From Plectrocnemia conspersa (taxonomy: Eukaryota; Arthropoda; Insecta; Trichoptera; Polycentropodidae), in contig VTFK01000224.1 in the NCBI GenBank assembly GCA_009617715.1, positions 812,501 through 876,500 of the forward strand: DNA of 64,000 nt. Reading direction: 5' to 3'. The position numbers and the translations under genes are program-made. Of the stretch, positions 48,740 to 58,900 are shown in pieces; the stretch's first letter is position 1; each line of letters starts with the position of its first letter. The notes beneath the pieces are model-generated. The model was not told the DNA's origin. It made no database searches and saw nothing but the letters and a program-made list of their open reading frames with translations.

Positions 48740-49540
48740 AGGACCACACAAAAGCCCTCGTTACGACCAGAAAAGGGTCTCATAATAACACGCAAGGATT
48801 CTCCGGTGCATTGAATGAATATTTTTTTGTTACGAAACGGTCACAGGAAACAATATATCACCGGATGACAAAAAAAAGCACCGTAAAGCCACAATATTCC
48901 CATTGCACAATTCGATCTCGGAGATGTCCATCAATAAAATGTCACTTTTTAAAGTCCTATACATATTTTGTTGATGTAAAAAGCGACTGAAACGATTGGC
49001 TGAATGATCGCTGCTTGATTGTGATTCGTCAGTTTTGCGGCCCTCAATACTTAAGGCTGGTCTCAAATAAGGGAGAGAGACACTCGCAGACATGACTGGA
49101 GATACGCTGAGATACGGCCCGTAGACGAGGACCATATGGTCATAGACTGCCATCCCCAGAGAGGGACTCCACCATACAATCAGGGATCAACCTCCGTTAT
49201 ACTGTCGCTGCCACACCAATCAGAACTCCAATGATCTTCCACTGACATCATCCCTCCGCCAGCTTCTCCACTGCCGCTCGTAGAATAACGATCTCACCCA
49301 TAATAGTTTATCGCAATATGTAATATAAGCCTAATAAAATTTCTGGCTACGAAATCACACTCCTTAGGGTTACTAAGCCTTATACCCGCACTTCACTCTC
49401 CGAAAGTTGTCCTAGTGGAAGTTCGACCGAAGTCGGTCAAGGTCGCAGTTTTTCGAATAGCGTTCGCACAGCCGGGAATTTCATACGCGTGCACGCTTCT
49501 CAACCTCGCGTATTATAACTACGTGCGTGTTTTAAACACA
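48740..49540. other. Less AT-rich stretch of unknown nature
   Basis: Base composition rises to roughly balanced. A 107-codon minus-strand frame spans 48830-49153 (Ser-rich N-terminal half) but shows no domain. Bases 49390-49500 share short words with the GC-rich repeat at 50.5 kb (cttcactctccgaaag, tcgaccgaagt), so part of this stretch may be a diverged member or neighbour of that repeat. Confidence 0.35.
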
Positions 49541-49910
49541 AAAAAAAATTAAAGCCAAATGGGAAAAAAGGAGATGGTGGATGATTGCAATGCACCGGAA
49601 TAGATCAATGTTAGTAAATAAGACATTTTATGTTGAATCGAGGCTTCACTGTCACTAATAAATAATAAACAGGAAACGTTCAAGTGTGCAACTAATGAAT
49701 AATTTCTATTATTTTTTTAAGGAAAAGTATGGAAAGTCAATTTGCTGAATTGAGATTTTATATACAATATATAGCTTAGGTCTTTCTCTTTATGATACAT
49801 GCAAAATTGACTGCGGATTTTTTGCGGTTTTAACACATTGCATACCTTAAAAAAATGTATTATTCTTAAAAAATGGGACGGGGCTTAGTCGCGAAAGTTA
49901 CGACCTAAAA

Positions 49911-50453
49911 AATTTGTTCAGAATCACCAAATATACACATATTTAAAAAAAAAAACGATACCGGGTATGATAAAATGCTAGTCAAATACTTTTTTCTTAA
50001 TATAAAACAGCAAATTTGTGACATATACAATTTTTTTTTTTTACGCTACGCGGCTAAATTTTTTTTATTACGCTACGCACGGCCGTTAAACACGGAATTC
50101 CTCTTCCTCGGGCCTACAATTAAAGAAATGTTAACGTCAAATTTAAAATACAGTTTTGTAATGATTGTAATTTTTTTAATAATATGGTTACCGTGGTAAA
50201 ATCAGTAAACGTCAAATTGTGGATCGCGTACTAATGAAATAAAATAAAAATTTGTTTGGAATGACTAAATATATACATATTTAAAAAAAAACGATACCGA
50301 GTATGGTAAAATGCTAGTCAAATACTTTTTTCTTAATAAAAAAACAGCAAATTTGTGACATATACAAATTTTTTTTTTTTTACGCTACGCGGCGAAATTC
50401 GCACGACCGTTCAACACGGAATTCCTATTCCTCGGGCCTACAATTAAAGAAAT
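49911..50453. repeat. Tandem duplication, two units of about 200-220 bp, 330-bp spacing
   Basis: Units at 49911-50129 and about 50249-50453 share cgatacc-ggtatg, taaaatgctagtcaaatacttttttctt, acagcaaatttgtgacatataca, a T run followed by tacgctacgcggc, and cacggaattcct-ttcctcgggcctacaattaaagaaat. In the first unit the ttacgctacgc word occurs twice. The second unit directly precedes the GC-rich repeat at 50.54 kb. No protein or known RNA was recognised. Confidence 0.8.
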
Positions 50454-50539
50454 ACTTTTAAATAATTGTATTTTTTTAGCACTTATAATATTATATATTT
50501 GACTAAGAGCACTTATGGAATCAACTAAAGTGGTGAAAT

Positions 50540-50941
50540 AATTTTGGCCGTCCAGATCGGGCAAAATACCAAACAGTGGCGCGATCGTGAAGACGCCCAT
50601 ATTAAAATTGAATCGTTCTATCTCAGTTTGCGATAAACCATCTCTATCTCTCTCTCTCGTCACGCGAGAGCGAAAGGGGAAGTATCTCGCCGCTCGCGCT
50701 CGAAGCGTCTTCGGGTATTACTTTCGGAAAGCGAGGGAATTTTCGGAGGCGACGAAGTCGGCCGCCTCGACCAAAATTACCCCCAGTTTACCTCCCGTTC
50801 GCGGTGACCTCGGAGAACTTGCGAGAGATTTTAGCGCGGGGACAACCGAGCTCGACCGAAGTAAGCCCGAATTTTCACATTATATTTCCCGTCCTTGGCC
50901 AACTGTCGCCTACTTTCGGAGAGTGAAGTGGAAGCATTAAA
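50540..50941. repeat. GC-rich dispersed repeat, copy 1
   Basis: About 400 bases of GC-rich sequence in AT-rich surroundings that match 62160-62622 over most of their length in the same orientation. Landmarks are catatt-aaattgaa, tcgttctatctcagtttgcga, cgcgagag-cgaaaggggaagtatctc, ccgctcgcgctcgaa, ttacctcccgttc-cggt-acctcgga, gattttag-gcggg, ccgtccttggccaac and gagagtg-agtg-aggcatt. The plus-strand frame of 117 codons (50587-50940) is not preserved in the second copy, so a protein is unlikely. No terminal repeats or tRNA boxes were found. The class of element is unknown. Confidence 0.75.
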
Positions 50942-50944
50942 GAA

Positions 50945-51712
50945 TGATGATGATATCGTTTATATTGCCATTAAAAAATAAAGCATTTGCGATTGTTTTC
51001 AATTATTTAATACTGATGATATTTGCAAACAATTATATTTGAGTTATATATGCAGCGTAAATGTAAGCTAATTTTTTTAATGTGTACAGGATACAAGTAA
51101 ACTACAATTTATCTATTCTTAATTTCGCAATTTTTTATATATGTTTTATTTCAAGAGCTTTTTGGTTTAGCTTCTGATGTATCTTTTGTTATGTAAATAT
51201 CTTTCCCCACGTGCAGTCAGTTTGAGAATTAGGATTTAAATATTTAAAAAAAACAACTAAAACCTCAGACTAACCGGTAAATTTTATAATTTACTGCTCT
51301 CTGGACGTTTACAGTATCATTTATGAAAATAAAAGTTACTTAAGAGGGGAGTTGCATTACAATTTTCAAGATTTTAATCAGCATTCATTATGCAAGTAGG
51401 TCTCTGCGTTGGCAATGGATATCGTATAACAAAGACATGTTCGTTTTTGCATATCTGATGTAAGGAAATAAAAACATGAGCGTTTATTAAATACGAATAA
51501 AAAATACATATGAATAATAATATTCTGTCAAAATCATGTAATGGATAAGAAAAAAGTAACTAGCTAAATATTACTTCTACGTCATTTTACTTGGATTTAA
51601 TAAAATGTAGTATTGATAACACAATGATATAAAAGGCGTAACTGCAATTATTTTAGTGAAAATTGGAAAATTCAAAATTTTCGTTAATTGCTCTGCAAAT
51701 ATATTAATGCAT
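50945..51712. other. No gene recognised
   Basis: AT-rich unique sequence between the GC-rich repeat and the LINE fragment. Confidence 0.5.
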
Positions 51713-51715
51713 TAT

Positions 51716-52095
51716 ATTAATTTATTTAAATTAAATTAAGAACATTGTGACTCCAATGCGTCACGATGCGCAAAAACTATACATTATAATATACAAAATT
51801 GTAATGCACAGTAAGAAAAAAAATCATAAAATATTAAAATTAAATAATACGAAGCGGACCAGCTCCCTGTAGCTGACATCAAAAAGATTAATGTGCAATT
51901 CCAGCGTATTATGGAACCGGAAGGCGACAGCCATAGGTGAATCTGAAGAGATGTTCCGGAAATCAAAACTAGAATTTCTCAAGAATAGTTTGATTGTAAA
52001 CAACGATTTATCGCAGACGCCGTTTACATGTAGGAGAATCTTCACTTGCTCTCAAAAGCAATTTCAAGATCAGAAGTGAAAGTTTCTCTAAAAGT
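51716..52095 (-). mobile_element. LINE 3' fragment, minus strand
   Basis: Matches the LINE relic at 5905-6250 and 6935-7030: ttaaattaaattaag tail, tgcgtcacgatg, ggcgacagc, gttccggaa-tcaaaactagaat, and then catttacatgtag-gagaat and cttgctctcaaaagcaatt. Here the last parts are contiguous, showing the uninterrupted arrangement of what is split by a SINE in the 6 kb copy. Two minus-strand frames (51784-51966, 51824-52045) lie in it but are too eroded to name a domain. Confidence 0.6.
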
Positions 52096-52099
52096 AATT

Positions 52100-53015
52100 A
52101 ATATTTTATTTTAATTCACATGTATATTAAAAAGTTGAAAAAATAACGAGTTACAATTTTATAGTATCACGCTCCTGTTGTAACGTTTGTCTTAATATAT
52201 TTTGTGATATGTTTTATATATAATATTTATATTTAAGAGATAGTTAAGAAACAAATAATTTATATACTTCAACCCATTTAATCGATGTTGAATTAAAATA
52301 AAACATATTTTTGAAAAATCTCAAACGAGAGGGGGGAGAATTTGTAAAATTTAATATTTTTATGACAGTTATAAAAAATCTATGTAATATTTATTTTATA
52401 TGCTAAAATATGTTTTATTCATTTTAATGTTTTTTAATAGTGTATAGCTTATAATTTAATTTTACAAGTAAAAAACGCATACTCATTATGTCCGTTTCTA
52501 TTTAATTAAAATTCGATTTAGATTAAAACTATGCAATTATTTAATTTTAGATGTTTTTGGAGACGATCATTATTTTGTGGCGGCTATCATGTGTTACACA
52601 GAACACAAAACTTTAAGAGAAATGTAATATTTAAATATATTTTTCTCCTTTTCAACAACTGATTGCTCTGCCATATGATGAATAACCAACTATATAATAA
52701 AAAGTCAAACAGTAAAAAACAATATACATATATATTTAATATAGTACATTATGAAATATGATATTATATTTATTTGGATAAGATAGCATGTATTATTTAT
52801 ATAATATTTTGTCAGAAAATTGTTTATCACACGAATTGACCCATAAATTCAACAGGAAGCAATTATATCGCGCGATAAACGACTCCATATCTATTATACG
52901 ATATTTAAATACACGATAATATTAAATTACCACTTTGTGCGATATGTACACCATGTACAGAAAATATCGATCAATTGTTCATTAAATTATTAAGGGAATT
53001 AATTATTGAATTATA
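52100..53015. other. No gene recognised
   Basis: AT-rich sequence without features. Confidence 0.5.
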
Positions 53016-53019
53016 GATG

Positions 53020-53400
53020 CAAATCGGACGAAAACGCGATTCGGCCGTTAATTACGGCATCCGATCGAATCTACCGGTTAATGCTGTATGCATAATATCT
53101 GCCACTATTACCCACGTATTACACAAAGCGGAAATGGAAATGTGGCAATGACAGCAGTTGTATTGGAGACATTACTCGATGGTACGAAGAAAGGCACCCA
53201 GAAGTGGGTGAATCGGGTTATGGGATTTATAAACTAGTTGCCAGGGCAGAATGTAGGCTGGAAATGTACAGGCAATAAATGGCAGATTCATGCAATAAAA
53301 CAAGTCGAGGCCAGGAAATTAAAGAAATGTTGATTTGGAAAAGCCGGCACAGCTCGGATAGGAAAGTTATGACGGTAATTGGTACTTGAGCTGCAATGAG
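53020..53400. promoter_or_regulatory. Less AT-rich unique block; candidate regulatory sequence
   Basis: About 380 bases of near-balanced composition with many short purine-rich words and recurring binding-site-like cores (gttaattacggc, atgcaaat, ggcaataaatggc, attaattgatt). Stops occur in all frames and no repeat partner was found in the window. It resembles unique sequence preserved in a decayed neighbourhood, but conservation cannot be tested here. Confidence 0.25.
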
Positions 53401-53884
53401 ATTACATTTATTAATTGATTTTCGTTATTCATATTTTCAAATTTATTTCAAGTTAATTACATGTTACATCTATGTACATCTAGATAATACGAACCGTAAT
53501 TATGTATTCTTAATTGCATTTACATAGAGAAGATAAAATGGTTCTTAATAACTGCAGAGCACTGGTTAAATTATTTTACATATGTATGTAATATAGACAC
53601 TAACCATTTTTTCGTTTTTATCTACTTGTTCTATTGTTATTAATCATTCGATATTCACAAAAGTTTTTATTTTCTCAAAAGAAATACTCAAAAATATTTA
53701 ATATGCATATTAAATTTGAGAAGGCCTTTGATAAACTATTTTGATTATCTAAACTTAACTAAAAATGTAAAAATAATGCAATAATTAAAATATACCTAAA
53801 ATTCACTATTTAATTCTTAAACACCATGCGTTAAAATAAATAGTATTTACTTAAAATATTACTATTTTATTTCACCTTAATTAG

Positions 53885-54600
53885 CTTTTAATACTGCTGA
53901 AACATGGAAAAGCATAGAATTAATCAACGATTTAAGTTCTTTGCCTAATTCGTCGAGGAAAACTTTTTCGATCCCTTCTATAAGTTTTTGTTTGCTCGTT
54001 AAGTTGTGTAATCGATTTTTTCTTGATTATGCCACAAAGTTATTCTATCGGTTTAGATAAAGAATTTTCCTGAGCCAATCACAGATTTTTTTACATTTTT
54101 CTTATTTTTTTGATATTTTTATAGTAATTATTTTATAGCTTTTTTAATCTTATACTCATCTCATTGATCAAATCGTTAAAAAAAATTTTACTCTATTTTT
54201 ACCCGATGAGAGAGTGTAAAACATGCAGTTTTTTTATAGAAGTAATAAAAAATCTAGGAGTATTGTATATCATAATATTGTACTGTCAATTAAATAAATA
54301 CCTTCCATTCTGGAATATATGAAGCACCCCCGAGTCATTTGTCTATCTGGATTTCGCACAGTTGCCTGTAATTTTTTTGTCGTATCTCTCGCTACCTTAA
54401 CGACTAACGTAATGTACCGCTTCTGAGCAGTATAAATTATTTTTACTTTCATTAAAGAGCGTCACTATTCCTAAATCCAAAACAATCTAATTTTTGAGTC
54501 GATCGGTCTTTTTCATAAGTTTTATGTGCATTTATTCGGTCTATAACAGTAACATACACCACTTTTTCTAAGCCTCATAAATATAAGGGCTTTCCACATT
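53885..54600 (-). pseudogene. Decayed Tc1-like transposase
   Basis: On the minus strand, from 54600 downward, Tc1-type pieces occur in order: ALFNESKNNLYCSEAVHYV near 54410-54465, corresponding to LWSDESKFNLFGSDG with the first catalytic Asp read as Asn; ATVRNPDRQMTRGCF and YLIDSTI near 54275-54365, corresponding to the PTVKHGGGSVMVWGCF region; KPIE then LCGIIKKK near 54019-54056, corresponding to DLNPIENLWGIIKRK; and ELGKELKSLINSMLFHVSAV near 53890-53950, corresponding to the C-terminal helix. The second catalytic Asp segment between 54075 and 54270 is lost, and stops and frameshifts are frequent. No inverted ends were recognised. Confidence 0.75.
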
Positions 54601-54609
54601 TATTTCTTA

Positions 54610-55726
54610 ATAAAATGTTTCAAAAATACTCTTTTATAATATCTATTAATATTACGCTTATCACGTAAGAACGTACGCAGTATCACTCGATCTTCACCAA
54701 GGGTATTTATTTTTACCCTTAACTGATTATTTCTTATAATAACTGATAACAAGTTTGTCGATAACCTAGTTAGCATATAAACAATGATATCGCATGTTTT
54801 ACTTAAACTACCAATAAAATTATATCTAATCTGTTTAATTTAGATTTTGCAAAAGCTATTAAAACTGTTATTTGTAAGCTTATGCTATATTTAGAAAATC
54901 GTACATATTTATTTTAAATCAATTATTAATGTTTGCTACCACTGTGCGTGTATAAGTAATTTAACATTATTTTATGCAATAAAATATTATTATATTAAAC
55001 AACGTGGGTTATCATATTTATATTTAGTAATTAAGACACTATTTAATAATATGATTCTTAATAGTTTCTGTAAAATAATATTATAATGAATATATTTCAC
55101 ATGTATGTATGTACATATGTATATTAATACACGTGTTTTTTTCCTCTGTAAATAGAGTAGATGTTAGTAAACATGGGCATAGCACATGGCAGCAATATCA
55201 CATTTTATCCTCTCACTGAAGTATAAATAGATGGTACCATGTGATGCTTCTGATGCTGTAGCATAAATCACATTACATAAATACATCACAAGCTGGCTAA
55301 TATTTATATTATTTTATATAATAAATATTATTTTTATAAAAAACTATATGTAGTGATAGTATTTATACTAAGCTTTCATTTTATAAAATAAATTGTCTCC
55401 CTGTTTATAAATCAATATCTATGTTGATGTTATTTTAATGCAAATTTTCATCAATTTCCCGTCAAATGGGAAACTGGAACGTCGTTCTGCGGATGCACCG
55501 CGTAATTGAATATGAAAATTTACATTGATTTATGGGTAATTCAATATTATTTTATTACGTACTATAATTACACAATCAGCTATGTTGGCGGAACTCTGTC
55601 ATTTGTACGCAGAGATAGCAAACATTTTTGATTAAAAAACATGTTTTAGTTAGAAACAATATTGTTTTAACATTAAAAATATTTGAATTCGAGTTTAACT
55701 GAACTTTTACTTTTGGTCGATTTATA
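54610..55726. other. No gene recognised
   Basis: AT-rich unique sequence. Confidence 0.5.
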
Positions 55727-55734
55727 CGCCCGAA

Positions 55735-55973
55735 CAGTGGCGTAGCTATTATACGCACTGCGAGGGGCGGCATATTCGCGATGGGATCGTCTATTGTGGT
55801 TCTTAACCCTGAATGCACTAAAACATATATAAATTCACGAATAATAAGATCTTAATAATAAGCAATTTATTATTTTAATAAATGCTGATTTTATGACCCT
55901 GCAAAAAATGTATGGGGGGGGGCGGCAATTTTAAGGATCGCCCTGGGCGGCACATACCCTAACTACGCCACTG
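55735..55973. mobile_element. hAT-superfamily MITE, 239 bp, with perfect 8-bp target duplication
   Basis: The left end CAGTGGCGTAGCTA and right end (reverse complement CAGTGGCGTAGTTA) form inverted terminal repeats. The octamer CGCCCGAA flanks both sides (55727-55734 and 55974-55981), the expected hAT target duplication. Subterminal stretches are GC-rich (gcgaggggcggcat; ggggggggcggcaa; cgccctgggcggcac) around an AT-rich core. The minus-strand frame at 55576-55818 runs across its left boundary and is not a gene. The intact ends and perfect duplication suggest a younger insertion than most elements here. Confidence 0.92.
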
Positions 55974-55981
55974 CGCCCGAA

Positions 55982-58900
55982 CATTATTTGAAATTTATTT
56001 AACTATATTGACAGCTATCATTTCTTCCGAAATGAATCACTTGATCACATCACTATTTTATCCATTAATTAACAAATTATTTATATGTGCACTTAAATGT
56101 TAAAATGTACACTTCTCGCTTACATTATCTTCATAAATAAACTAGGAGCATTTCACAGAAATAAGCGCGATGTTTTTCTTAAATAAACTTATAAGAACGT
56201 AAGTATTTGCATATAGTAAACCAACTAAGAGAATCGCGGTTTCCCTCTTGAACCAGAATGGAACACTTAATCTTTAGTTACAATAACTTAACTAACTTGT
56301 TTCTTCAAATATCTGTGTTTTATACCCTATATTTTTATTCTAAATATATGAAATTGTTGTAGCCTTAATGATTTCTTACAACTTCATGTAACTAAACGCA
56401 TATCACGTGACAGTTTGAGAATCGGTGCGTCGATATAAACCGTAGCACACATCTTTCTGTGTAGATGCACACTTTTGTTATTGGCTTGTACAGCATACCT
56501 GTCGCTACATAAGCCAGCACGTCCTCCGTTGGTCCATTGTTCTTTCAAAGAGAATGGAAAAATGCTGCATACATTAGCAAGCTAAAATATATCTGTAATT
56601 TTCATATCAGTGGCGTATCTTTGCTGTTAATAAAAAAAAACATAGAGAGGTAATAAAAAATATGTATTCTGTAATATAGAATATAAATTACGTATGTTCT
56701 AACATGATTAATGCATTATGGTTTTGAGAAACGATTACCATTTCATTTTAATTAATTTTTCGTTTTAACCATGCAACACGAGAAGATCTAAGATAACGGT
56801 TTAACTGCAAGTCATAGCACAATATATTAAATAATTATTTTATTGGTGTGGACTAAATTAAGCTTGGATGATTTCATTGTTGGTTTTGATATGCAGTGAT
56901 GGGGCGGAGTGATGGCAAATGAAATTACAATGTGTTTAACAAATTTTAGTAAATTATTCTCAAGACGTTTATATCTTATAATATAAAACAGATGTTAAAA
57001 TTGTTCTATGCAGATAATATTATTTAATTAATATGTAGCTCCAACAATAAATTTACTCTAAATAAATTTGTAAGGTTTTATAAAAAAATATGCAAATTAT
57101 TTACACAAAGGCCGGAACTAAAGCTAATAAAATGTAGCATAAGACGTCTAAGAAAGTGCTCTTAGCAAAAGCTATCAATAAGTAGAGAAGAAATGCATTT
57201 TTCAAAATCTATTTGAGGAATTTTTAAGCATATATTTTAGGGTAATTTTTAATATGATCTATTTTGCTGTTTTACTCCAAATAATATATCTAATTATTTT
57301 TTTAGATATTAATTACACTGTAGTAGTTCTTGATTTTGTCTATAAAATTAGAGAAAAGTATTGTAGTATTGTCATATGATAATATAAATTTAACCATTTA
57401 TTACAAAGCATAGGTTATACAATATATGTCAAGACTTTGTAGAAAATGTAGAATAACAAGCACAAAATTGATGTAAAAAACATCTCAGATTTATGTTGCT
57501 ACTTAGAATGAATCTCAAACACAATCCAAGAGTGGGTATATAATATCGTATCATGAGTATTTATTTTTGATACACCCATTGTTACGCCACTGACAAGGGA
57601 CGCTTTGTCTATCGAAAACAAGGCCAGTAAAAGAACTTAGTTCTGAAGACTCCTTTTCTTCAGCGAGACTTTCCATTATGTCACGACTATTATTCATTTC
57701 GTATCGAGACGAGTTACTAAACGGCGTCTAGCGACAACAATACAACGGGTAGGGGTAATATTAAATTATGAAAAATATTTGTGTGGTATGTTTTGAGGGT
57801 GTACGGTCGTTAGAGCGAAATCTGAAATGGTGCAGAAGAGAGAATCAGAAAGGAAGGTATCCGCATTTCTTCTGGACAATTTAGTTTCGATAGCAAATTA
57901 TCTTTATAGCTATATCTCAGGCAAAGCTCTCTCTCTCTCTATTGTAAAATGCTTTTACAATACAAACTAAAGCGCAACGTTGTTTTGTAGGTGTATCAGG
58001 AGAACGATAACGAATAAACTTCGGATATATTCCGCTAAATAAATTCTCTGTATTGATCGAATAACCTATAGCATAATACGCAAATTGGTTTAGAAATGCA
58101 TAGTGCATACTATATAATATCATCAAGGATATGGAATATTATAATTTTGTTCTATGATATAGCATACTCTATACAGGTGGCTTTAAAAATGAGCACTATA
58201 AACTTTTTAATAAAGAAATAGAAACTATGTGTATATTTATTTATTTTAAATAAAATAATACCAACGTGACTTTCAGGTACGGTTTTAGGCATTAATACAT
58301 CCGCCGAGGACTTCAATCCATGTTATATACGAAACGTTAGAAAGTAGCTTAAGTTTAAATTGAATAATCATATTTTTGAACTTCGCTTTAAAGGGCTTGC
58401 CGCCATAGCGGCCCTTAGACCAATATTTAATAGAAAGAGAGCGTTAACTATAAAAGTAAAATTTCAATCTATAAACAATTACTTACAATTTCATACCAGA
58501 AAATATTATAAAATTATCTCGGGAATCCACACTAATCCATCGGTGACAACAATAAAAACAATAATAAATTTAAATACAAGCATAAAATGCTTTAGACGCT
58601 TAAAGAAAATATTAAAAATTCCAGTTTTATTTTTTCTTCTCTGTATATTTATTTTTATTTCGCTTAAATTGTAAAAGGTTTTTTTATTTTTGCTTAAATT
58701 ATAACTACAAACGTTTTGTTTTATTTTTTATTAAATTAAGGTAGTAACTAACTGTAAACATGAAAATGGTTATAAACCAGTAACATGTGTATTTATTAGC
58801 ATGTCTCTAAAATTATCAATATTAATTGAATAAACGTATTTAAAAAAAAGTTAAAATAAAAAAAATATGTTCAGGATATTTAAAAGCGGGATCAATTAAA

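Noticed and set aside
48830..49153. 107-codon minus-strand frame
   Set aside because: No recognisable domain, no splice context, and a neighbourhood of partial repeat sequence. Considered chance or relic.
50587..50940. 117-codon plus-strand frame in the GC-rich repeat
   Set aside because: The related copy at 62.2-62.6 kb does not keep this frame (indels and stops), and GC-rich DNA has few stops by chance. It is treated as repeat DNA, not a gene.
56608..57592. 985-bp hAT element with CAGTGGCGTA ends
   Set aside because: The flanking octamers differ (tttcatat and acaaggga) and the ends match for only about 10 bases, so the two ends may belong to separate fragments.
58360..58674. 104-codon plus-strand frame with a hydrophobic C-terminus
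   Set aside because: No domain or repeat family is recognisable, composition is Lys/Ile/Asn-rich as expected from AT-rich DNA, and no splice or promoter context supports it. Left unassigned.
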